A DNA stretch of 51,093 bases, from the NCBI GenBank assembly GCA_003978485.1, contig QNZF01000025.1:1-51093 (forward strand), read 5' to 3'. Within the stretch, counting starts at the first letter, position 1, and each line of letters opens with the position of its first letter. This DNA comes from Persephonella sp. Its GTDB lineage: Bacteria; Aquificota; Aquificia; Aquificales; Hydrogenothermaceae. The position numbers and the translations under genes were made by a program. The notes under the pieces were generated by a model. It did not search any database, was not told the DNA's origin, and was given only the letters and a program-made list of their open reading frames with translations. This document shows positions 44,887 to 51,093 of the stretch, piece after piece.

Positions 44887-46614
44887 TTATTTCATAAGAA
44901 CCCTTTCAACTTCTGCTAAATCTGTTAATCCTTTCTTCACTTTTAAAAGACCACTTTGATATAGTGTTCTCATTCCTTTTTTTACAGCTAATTCTTTTAA
45001 TTGGGAAGCGTTAGCTCCATTCAATATAGCCTTTCTTATATCATCATCAACCTCTAAAATCTCATGGACAGCTGTCCTTCCTTTATATCCAGTTTTATTA
45101 CATTTTTCACAACCTTTAGGATTATGTATATAAAATTTACCTTCCTCTATATCTTTATCAGAAAACCCTAAACCTTTCCAAAATTCAGGTGGATAGGGAG
45201 CAGGTTGTTTACAGTTATTACATAACTTTCTTATTAACCTTTGAGCTAATATTAGGTTAACAGCTGTTCCAACTAAAAATTCCTCAACACCTATATCTAT
45301 CAATCTAGTAATAGATGATGGAGCGTCATTTGTGTGTAATGTGGAGAAAACTAAGTGACCAGTTAAAGCAGCCTTAATTGCAATCTCCGCCGTTTCCCTA
45401 TCCCTAATCTCTCCAACGAGTATAATATCAGGGTCTTGTCTTAAAAACGCCCTTAACGCAACTGCAAATGTTAATCCTATTTCTTCCCTAACCTGAACCT
45501 GATTAATGCCCGGTATAGCAACTTCAACAGGGTCTTCAGCTGTAGATATATTTACATCTTCCTTATTTCTTTCCATTAAAGCAGTGTATAAAGTAGTCGT
45601 TTTACCTGAACCTGTTGGACCTGTAACTAAAACCATTCCCCAAGGACTATATATAGCTTTCCTTATCTTCTTTAAATCATCTTCTTCAAATCCTAAATCT
45701 TCCAGTTTAAGACCTAAGTATGCCTGAGCATCCTGTATTCTCATAACGATTTTTTCACCGTAAACTGTAGGTAAAGTTGAAACCCTTAGGTCTATCGGTT
45801 TTCCTTCTATCTTTATTCTTATCCTTCCATCCTGTGGAATTCTCTTTTCTGCTATATCTAGATTAGCCATTATTTTATATCTTGCCACTAGAGCGTCTTT
45901 TATAGCCGTTGGAAATCTTTGGACAGTCCTTAATATACCGTCAATTCTATACCTAATTCTCACTTCCTTTTCAAAAGGTTCTATATGTATGTCGGAAGCA
46001 CCCATTTTTACAGCATTAACAATGATTAGTCTGGAAGCTTTTACTATAGGAGCTTCTTCTGCTTCAGCTTCTAATTCTTCTGCCGTTTCTTCTTCTTCCT
46101 TTGTCTCTTCTTCCTCAACCTCAACTCCCAAATCTATACCTTCTAAAATCTCAGATGCTGATGTTTGGGTAGCTAACTCGTTAAGTAAATCCATTATTTC
46201 AGATAAAGTTGCTACATAAATCTCCATATTATTAAAACCGATAAATTTTAGATATTGATTAATCTCTTTATCTACAGGATTAAAAGCTGCAATTATTACT
46301 TTACCACCCGTATAATCTAAAGGAACAAATTTTTTCTTCATCATATATGAATAGGATATTTTATTTAGAGCTTCATTCTCTTTATTTAAAGGTAAATCAG
46401 CAGGATTGTAAGGTTTTAAGCCAAAATATTTAACAAAAAACTCTTTTATCTTTTCTTCATCAATAATTCCATGGTCAATTAAATCTTCAAGAAGCTGTGT
46501 AAACTCTCTATCCTTTATATCGCCTATTTCTTTTAATTTTTCTGGTTTAACTAAACCATTTTGAATTAATAACTTTAAAAAGGCTAAGGTTTTCTTTTGA
46601 TTTTCAACACTCAT
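44887..46614 (-). CDS. pilB: Type IV pilus / type II secretion assembly ATPase (PilB/GspE)
   Basis: A 575-residue hexameric ATPase: N-terminal GspE-N domain (about 10-150), acidic linker (165-187), and catalytic domain. The catalytic domain carries Walker A GPTGSGKTT (332-340), Asp box near 360, Walker B LRQDPDIILVGEIRD (391-405) and His box TGHLVFSTLHTN (418-429). The zinc cysteines are C465/C468 and C502/C505. It powers pilus extension or secretion. PilB is favoured over GspE by general resemblance only. pilC, pilT and other partners are not adjacent. Confidence 0.93.
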   Translation of the reverse strand: MSVENQKKTLAFLKLLIQNGLVKPEKLKEIGDIKDREFTQLLEDLIDHGIIDEEKIKEFFVKYFGLKPYNPADLPLNKENEALNKISYSYMMKKKFVPLDYTGGKVIIAAFNPVDKEINQYLKFIGFNNMEIYVATLSEIMDLLNELATQTSASEILEGIDLGVEVEEEETKEEEETAEELEAEAEEAPIVKASRLIIVNAVKMGASDIHIEPFEKEVRIRYRIDGILRTVQRFPTAIKDALVARYKIMANLDIAEKRIPQDGRIRIKIEGKPIDLRVSTLPTVYGEKIVMRIQDAQAYLGLKLEDLGFEEDDLKKIRKAIYSPWGMVLVTGPTGSGKTTTLYTALMERNKEDVNISTAEDPVEVAIPGINQVQVREEIGLTFAVALRAFLRQDPDIILVGEIRDRETAEIAIKAALTGHLVFSTLHTNDAPSSITRLIDIGVEEFLVGTAVNLILAQRLIRKLCNNCKQPAPYPPEFWKGLGFSDKDIEEGKFYIHNPKGCEKCNKTGYKGRTAVHEILEVDDDIRKAILNGANASQLKELAVKKGMRTLYQSGLLKVKKGLTDLAEVERVLMK

Positions 46615-46709
46615 TTTTAAACATCCTATACAACCTAATTTTGCTAATATTATAAAACTTTTCTATTAGTTTTAATTATATTTTGTTTCTTTATTTCAAA
46701 AATCTATTA

Positions 46710-46738
46710 TTGAGTAATAAAAGTTAATAATTTACAAT
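46710..46738 (+). promoter_or_regulatory. Promoter of the ino1-mqnD gene cluster
   Basis: TTGAGT (46710-46715), a 17-bp spacer and TACAAT (46733-46738) stand about 45 bp before the inositol-phosphate synthase start. Confidence 0.5.
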
Positions 46739-46782
46739 GAAATGTAAAAATTTTTTACTGTTAATATTAGGGAGGTTTTAAT

Positions 46783-47892
46783 TTGTCTGATAAAAAAGTT
46801 AGGGTTGCTATAGCTGGAGTTGGAAACTGTGCCAGTTCATTAATACAGGGTATTTTCTATTATAAAGAAAAAAAAGATATAGATGTTAGCGGTTTAATGC
46901 ATGAGGATATTGGAGGTTATAAACCTTGGGATTTGGAGATAGTAGCAGCTTGGGATATAGATGCAAGGAAGGTTGGTTATGATGTAGCGGAAGCAATATT
47001 TAATCCGCCAAACTGTACTGCAGTATTTAAAAGGGATATACCAAAGCTAAATGTAAAGGTAAGAAAGGGAAAAGTTTTAGATGGCTATCCTGAACATATG
47101 AAAAATTATCCGCCTGAAAATGCTTTCGTTTTGTCTGATGATAGGGAAGATAGTTTAGATACTGTTGTTAAAGTCTTAGTAGAGAGTAAGGCTGATGTGT
47201 TAATAAACTACGTTCCTGTTGGAGCAGAAAAGGCGGCAAGATTTTACGCCGAGGCATGCTTAAAGGCAGGAGTTTCTTTTATAAACTGTATGCCAACTTT
47301 CATAGTTTCAGATGAGGAATGGGCAAAAAAGTTTGAGGTAGAGGGAATTCCAGTTATAGGTGATGATATAAAATCTCAGGTTGGAGCAACAATAACACAC
47401 AGAGTTTTAACTCAACTTTTACTAGATAGAGGTGTAAAAATAGACAGAACTTATCAATTAAATGTTGGTGGAAATACAGATTTTTTAAATATGTTGGAAA
47501 GAACTAGACTAGCAACTAAGAAAAAATCAAAAACTGAGGCTGTTTCTTCTTTAATTCCATATCAGATGGATAGCAGAAACATACATATAGGTCCTTCAGA
47601 CTATGTTCCATGGTTAAAGGATAGAAAAGTAGCATTTATAAGAATAGAGGGAAGGCTTTTTGGTGATGTTCCTATGCATTTGGAGTTAAGGTTAGATGTT
47701 GAAGACTCTCCAAATAGTGCAGGTGTTGCTATAGATGCTATAAGATGTGCAAAACTTGCTAGAGACAGAGGTATAGGAGGGGCTTTATATTCAATATCTG
47801 CTTACACAATGAAACATCCACCTATACAATATCCAGATTGGAAAGCTAAACAGATGGTTGAAGAATTTATTTTAGGACAGAGGGAGAGATAA
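46783..47892 (+). CDS. myo-Inositol-1-phosphate (inositol-3-phosphate) synthase
   Basis: A 369-residue enzyme of the prokaryotic Ino1 type. It has the NAD-binding [16 protein letters not shown] at the N-terminus, [24 protein letters not shown], and [21 protein letters not shown], with the active-site region [14 protein letters not shown]. It converts glucose 6-phosphate to inositol phosphate, used for inositol lipids or for the thermoprotective solute di-myo-inositol phosphate in hyperthermophiles (which use applies here is unknown). The start codon is TTG at 46783, preceded by GGGAGG. mqnD follows after 1 bp. Confidence 0.93.
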   Translation: MSDKKVRVAIAGVGNCASSLIQGIFYYKEKKDIDVSGLMHEDIGGYKPWDLEIVAAWDIDARKVGYDVAEAIFNPPNCTAVFKRDIPKLNVKVRKGKVLDGYPEHMKNYPPENAFVLSDDREDSLDTVVKVLVESKADVLINYVPVGAEKAARFYAEACLKAGVSFINCMPTFIVSDEEWAKKFEVEGIPVIGDDIKSQVGATITHRVLTQLLLDRGVKIDRTYQLNVGGNTDFLNMLERTRLATKKKSKTEAVSSLIPYQMDSRNIHIGPSDYVPWLKDRKVAFIRIEGRLFGDVPMHLELRLDVEDSPNSAGVAIDAIRCAKLARDRGIGGALYSISAYTMKHPPIQYPDWKAKQMVEEFILGQRER

Positions 47893-47893
47893 A

Positions 47894-48736
47894 ATGGAGA
47901 AAAAAGTTATAAGGGTTGCCCACAGCCCAGACAGTGATGATGCATTCATGTTTTATGCTATAAACGAAAACAAAATAGATACTAAAGGTTATGAGTTTAT
48001 AGATGTTCTATCTGATATAGAAACATTAAATAGAGAAGCTTTAAAGGGAACATACGAAGTAAGTGCAATATCAATTCATGCATTTCCATACGTTGCAGAT
48101 AAATACGCTTTACTATCAAGTGGTGCAAGTATGGGGGACAACTATGGTCCTATGGTTGTAGCAAAAGAGGAAATATCTCCAGAAGATTTGATTAACAAAA
48201 AAATAGCTGTTCCCGGTACGTTAACCTCTGCATTTTTGTCATTATCCTTGTATTTAGGAACAAATAAATTTAATTATGAAGTGATAAACTTTGACGAGAT
48301 TATATCTGCAGTAAAGGAAGGTAAAGTTGACGCAGGTTTAATAATTCACGAAGGACAGTTAACTTACTCAGATGAAGGGCTTAAATGTATAGTTGATTTA
48401 GGTAAATGGTGGTATAAAAAAACGGAAGGGCTACCTTTACCTTTAGGTGGGAATGTTATAAGAAAAGATTTAGGGGAAAAAGTTATTAAAGATGTATCTG
48501 AGATTTTAAGGGAAAGTATTAAATATTCCATTGAGCATAGAGAAGAAGCTGTTGAATATGCTTTAAAGTTTGCTAGAGGTATGGATAAAGAAAAAGCAGA
48601 TAAATTTATAGGTATGTATGTAAATGATTTAACAATTGATTATGGAGAAAGGGGAAGAAAAGCTGTAAAATTATTTTTAGAGGAAGCGTATAAAAAAGGT
48701 TTTATAGATAAACTACCAGAAATCCAGTTTGTCTAA
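47894..48736 (+). CDS. mqnD: 1,4-dihydroxy-6-naphthoate synthase, futalosine menaquinone pathway
   Basis: A 280-residue MqnD: HSPDSDDAFMFYAI at 10-23, ISIHAFPYVADKYALLSSGASMGDNYGPMVV, VDAGLIIHEGQLTY, and GLPLPLGGNVIRKDLG. The fold is a periplasmic-binding-protein type, but there is no signal peptide, as expected for this cytoplasmic enzyme. It performs a late step of menaquinone synthesis via futalosine, found in Aquificales, Epsilonproteobacteria and others. It is 1 bp after the ino1-like gene, so the two are translationally linked. Confidence 0.93.
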   Translation: MEKKVIRVAHSPDSDDAFMFYAINENKIDTKGYEFIDVLSDIETLNREALKGTYEVSAISIHAFPYVADKYALLSSGASMGDNYGPMVVAKEEISPEDLINKKIAVPGTLTSAFLSLSLYLGTNKFNYEVINFDEIISAVKEGKVDAGLIIHEGQLTYSDEGLKCIVDLGKWWYKKTEGLPLPLGGNVIRKDLGEKVIKDVSEILRESIKYSIEHREEAVEYALKFARGMDKEKADKFIGMYVNDLTIDYGERGRKAVKLFLEEAYKKGFIDKLPEIQFV

Positions 48737-48757
48737 ACTTTTAAAAGAGGTATAAAG

Positions 48758-49303
48758 ATGAAAATCGTTTTACTTGACGACGATAAGGAAACATATGAGG
48801 TACTTCAGGAAGTAGCTAAACTAAGTGGTTCTGAAATCATTCAGGTTACAAATATAAAAGAAGCTAAAAATATAATAGATAGTGAAGAAGATATAGACGG
48901 TATTGTTGCAGAAAAGAGAGTTAATAATATGCCAACTTGGGAGATTTTGTCCTATTTAAAAAAGAAAGATAAACATATAGAAGTACCTTTTATCCTGTTA
49001 ACCAGTGAAATAACTCCGGAGGAAAAGGAATTTTTTGAGTATATGGGAGTTACTGCTATACTTGAAAAACCGTTTAATCCACTTGAAGTCTTTATGGATA
49101 TTGTAGAGCATCTTAGAAATGTTAAAGGTGAAGATTATGTTAAAGAAAGACTAGAAGGAGAAGAAGATTTATTAAAATTAAAGGAAAAGCTACAGGTTAA
49201 AGGTAAAGGAGAAGTCCCTGTTAAGAAAGATGAAAAATCAGAAAGTATACTTGATGTTTTAAAAAGATTTATAGAATTCTTCAAAAAAATATTAAAGATA
49301 TAG
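48758..49303 (+). CDS. Receiver-domain protein lacking the phosphoacceptor aspartate
   Basis: A 181-residue protein: a CheY-like receiver (1-125) followed by a charged linker and a basic amphipathic helix (155-181), without a DNA-binding domain. The acidic pocket Asp7-Asp8-Asp9, Thr82 and Lys104 are present. The beta-3 position that normally holds the phosphorylated Asp reads Glu52 (DGIVAEKRVNN). A Glu there often mimics or removes phosphorylation, so it may act as a constitutive adaptor (inference). It is 21 bp downstream of mqnD. No histidine kinase is nearby. Confidence 0.85.
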   Translation: MKIVLLDDDKETYEVLQEVAKLSGSEIIQVTNIKEAKNIIDSEEDIDGIVAEKRVNNMPTWEILSYLKKKDKHIEVPFILLTSEITPEEKEFFEYMGVTAILEKPFNPLEVFMDIVEHLRNVKGEDYVKERLEGEEDLLKLKEKLQVKGKGEVPVKKDEKSESILDVLKRFIEFFKKILKI

Positions 49304-49318
49304 TTTTTTTCTTTTTAT

Positions 49319-49804
49319 TTATAAACCAAGTAAAAAAGCCACTTCTTCTGCTGATTTCCCTTCCAAGAGGTAATTTAAAGCCTGTAAACCTTTTTCATCT
49401 AAGGCAATATACAAAGCTTTATTTCCTGTCTGGAATGGAACTACTAAAATTGGTACACGCCAAGTTTGAATAAATCTTTTCCAATCAGGTTTAAAATTAA
49501 TCATCATAAGTTGTGCATCTTTCAGTCTTCCAATTAAATAACTTACCAATGCGAACATATATTTAGCTTCCATTATCTTGTCGGAAGCTTTAGCTAATTC
49601 TTTCCTAGAGCCTTTGTAATCACCATCAATATACTTGTTAAAACCTTCTATAAATGCCTTTTCCTCCTCAGGTAAATCTAAAAAATACTCAAAAGGCACT
49701 TCCATATATGTTTCCGCATTATCAAAATCAAACAGTTCTGCAACTTGAGTTTTAACTTTACTTGGATGTCCTTTATAAATAAAAATTTTGGGTTCTTTAG
49801 TCAT
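49319..49804 (-). CDS. Protein of unknown function
   Basis: A 161-residue soluble protein, not recognised. The middle (about 50-110) is helical and resembles a single TPR-like pair (IEGFNKYIDGDYKGSRKELAK...FALVSYLIGRLKDAQ). A beta-rich stretch with WRVPILVVPFQTGNKALYIAL follows, and a final helix resembles an HTH-like end (GKSAEEVAFLLGL). It has no signal peptide or cysteine. It is divergent from the GTPase gene and convergent with the receiver gene, so its role could relate to either. Confidence 0.7.
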   Translation of the reverse strand: MTKEPKIFIYKGHPSKVKTQVAELFDFDNAETYMEVPFEYFLDLPEEEKAFIEGFNKYIDGDYKGSRKELAKASDKIMEAKYMFALVSYLIGRLKDAQLMMINFKPDWKRFIQTWRVPILVVPFQTGNKALYIALDEKGLQALNYLLEGKSAEEVAFLLGL

Positions 49805-50023
49805 TTAAAGCTCCATAACATATTTAAGATTTAAGATATTAATTATAAGTTAAATATAACTTTCAGATTTTAATTAAAATCATAAAAATTTTTCGCTTGC
49901 TTTTACTTAAAACTTTTGCACTACCATTCATTTATATAATAAAATATAAAAGTGATACTTCCATATAAATCTTTAGAAATATAGGTTTAAAATATATAAA
50001 ACAAAAATTGGAGTTAATAATAA

Positions 50024-50569
50024 ATGGCTAATTTAAAAATAGTTGTAGGTGGTCATTTTGGTGCAGGTAAAACAACACTTATAAAAGGCATAAGCCATGT
50101 TAGACCTGTTTTAACTGAAGCTAAACTATCAGGATTGGGAGACGATAAAGAGTACTACCCTAATAAAACAACCACAACAGTTGGGGCAGAGTGGGGAAAA
50201 CTCAGTATAGGAAATTTAGCTCTTCATATGTTCGGTATTCCCGGTCAATCTAGATTTTCTTTTATATGGGATAGTATTGGCGTAGGAACAAAAGGATATA
50301 TATTTTTAATAGATAGCACCAAGCCTGAATTATGGGAAGATACAATGGAACAGATAGATTTTTTTATGGAGAGACATCCTGCTCCTTTCATAATTGCGGC
50401 AAATAAGCAAGATTTACCAGATGCAAAAAGTTTAGACGAAATAAAAAAAGCTTTTGGTGATTATAATGTTCCAATTATTTTAATATCAGCTTTGAAAAAT
50501 ATTAATACACAAGAGTTGATAAAAAAACTTTTAGAGGAAATGGTGAAACATGGAAAACAAACTAAATGA
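50024..50569 (+). CDS. Small Ras-like GTPase (MglA/COG2229 type)
   Basis: A 181-residue GTPase: P-loop GHFGAGKTT (10-18), switch I with a Thr run (TTTT, 49-52), and G3 as FGIPGQ (70-75), where the usual Asp is replaced as in many COG2229 proteins. G4 is NKQD (126-129) and G5 is SAL. Members of this group act in polarity, motility or signalling switches regulated by roadblock proteins. The next two genes are longin/roadblock-like and overlap it (20 bp and 23 bp), supporting a regulated GTPase module. Confidence 0.88.
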   Translation: MANLKIVVGGHFGAGKTTLIKGISHVRPVLTEAKLSGLGDDKEYYPNKTTTTVGAEWGKLSIGNLALHMFGIPGQSRFSFIWDSIGVGTKGYIFLIDSTKPELWEDTMEQIDFFMERHPAPFIIAANKQDLPDAKSLDEIKKAFGDYNVPIILISALKNINTQELIKKLLEEMVKHGKQTK

Positions 50570-50933
50570 GTACAAAGATTTAATTGATGGTTTATTTATA
50601 TTAAGTTCTGAAGGTATGATGTTAGAAGGATATTTACCCAGTGGTTGGACAGAAGAAAATGTTTATTTTGGTATTTTCCCAATTATCAACATCTTAAAAA
50701 ATATCTCAAAAGATACATTTGCTGACATTACAGAGGCAGAAGACTACACAATGGTTATAACCACACCTGACACAGAAGTATTTATATGTGTAATTGGTAA
50801 TAAAAAGAAGGCACCTTTAGGATTTTTACTAACTACCATCCAAGAGATTTACTCTGCTTATTTAGAAAAGTATGGTAGTAAAAAAGAAAATATAGAGGAG
50901 ATTATAGAAAGATGGAGAACGAACTTATCTTAA
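50550..50933 (+). CDS. Roadblock/LC7 or longin-like protein
   Basis: A 127-residue protein with the layout of a small alpha/beta roadblock-type domain: LIDGLFILSSEGMMLEGYLP, a central helix IFPIINILKNISK, YTMVITTPDTEVFICVIGN strands, and a final long helix. No catalytic motif is visible. By analogy with MglB it may control the GTPase encoded immediately upstream, whose 3' end it overlaps. Family assignment is from pattern and context rather than a search. Confidence 0.6.
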   Translation: MENKLNEYKDLIDGLFILSSEGMMLEGYLPSGWTEENVYFGIFPIINILKNISKDTFADITEAEDYTMVITTPDTEVFICVIGNKKKAPLGFLLTTIQEIYSAYLEKYGSKKENIEEIIERWRTNLS

Positions 50934-51093
50934 GTGATTTTGTAAAAGATAACGTTAATCTATTCTTTGTTGCCGATAAGTTTGGGAACATTTTAGAAGA
51001 GGTTCACATACACCATTCACCTAATGAATTAAGAAGATTTGAAGAAATCTTACCGATAATATTATATCAAGTTAAATCAGCAGTTCTATCAAC
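50911..51093 (+). CDS. Second roadblock/LC7-like protein, cut by the window edge
   Basis: An ATG at 50911 opens a frame that runs 61 codons to the end of the window. It reads like a roadblock domain start: LFFVADKFGNILEEVHIHH, then RRFEEILPIILYQVKSAVLS. It overlaps the preceding roadblock-like gene by 23 bp and no start is needed further downstream. It resembles the first roadblock-like gene in general layout, which suggests a heterodimeric partner for the GTPase (inference). Confidence 0.5.

Overview
The window is about 51 kb of very AT-rich, densely packed bacterial chromosome with short intergenic gaps. The gene content suggests a thermophilic member of the Aquificota, most likely a Hydrogenothermaceae (Sulfurihydrogenibium-like) chemolithotroph. 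This is inferred from the archaeal-type S-adenosylmethionine synthetase, futalosine-pathway MqnD, myo-inositol-phosphate synthase, GatCAB-type amidation (gatB plus a YqeY protein), an HspR/DnaJ pair, monomeric isocitrate dehydrogenase, an archaeal-type peroxiredoxin and low GC. It is not proven by a marker gene. No phage, CRISPR array or intact insertion sequence is visible.

Layout. 1-4.1 kb: the start of an unidentified gene, two tandem CNNM/CorC-type membrane proteins, an Opp/Dpp ATPase and a gamma-glutamylcyclotransferase-like protein. 4.1-4.6 kb: decayed coding DNA. 4.7-8.9 kb: a short sigma-70 factor, a stand-alone nuoE, gatB and ribBA. 9.0-12.4 kb: an accessory-looking stretch with a lipoprotein, a VapBC-type toxin-antitoxin pair, an outer-membrane barrel and a TPR protein. 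12.4-14.2 kb: CvpA, YqeY, a 250-bp block of inverted repeats, and a four-tRNA operon (Ser-Leu-Lys-Glu) whose tRNA-Lys has a 7-nt duplication in its D-arm. 14.4-17.3 kb: dnaJ-hspR-yjbQ-amidohydrolase operon. 17.3-18.7 kb: two tandem six-cysteine secreted paralogues and a DUF2914-type protein. 18.9-24.2 kb: panE, DUF190, an SNF-type sodium symporter, and a TPR protein overlapping a divergent NtrC-like protein. 24.2-24.65 kb: a transposase-like pseudogene. 24.7-33.2 kb: metK, a small membrane protein, metF, corA, hemD, mreB, a coiled-coil protein, YihY, nadC, ispE, then tRNA-Gln and tRNA-Gly. 33.4-42.2 kb: an unusually long ThyX, DUF2231, a DEAD-box helicase with a structured leader, a thioredoxin-like lipoprotein, mtnD, lemA with a DUF3137-like partner, and monomeric icd. 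42.3-51.1 kb: peroxiredoxin, a prepilin, a Sel1 lipoprotein, a PilB-type ATPase, ino1, mqnD, a receiver-domain protein, an orphan gene, and at the edge a small GTPase followed by two roadblock/longin-like genes, the last one cut off.

How the genes relate. Several themes recur. One is methyl/sulfur metabolism (metK, metF, mtnD). Another is cofactor synthesis: riboflavin (ribBA), pantothenate (panE), NAD (nadC), tetrapyrrole (hemD), isoprenoid (ispE) and menaquinone (mqnD). Others are indirect glutaminyl-tRNA synthesis and cell-surface or envelope functions. Many convergent pairs are separated by only 4-15 bp and lack a visible terminator hairpin. The parts most worth a second look are the tRNA-Lys duplication, the repeat element beside it, the six-cysteine paralogues, the NtrC-like protein with altered motifs, the extended ThyX, and the GTPase/roadblock module at the right edge.
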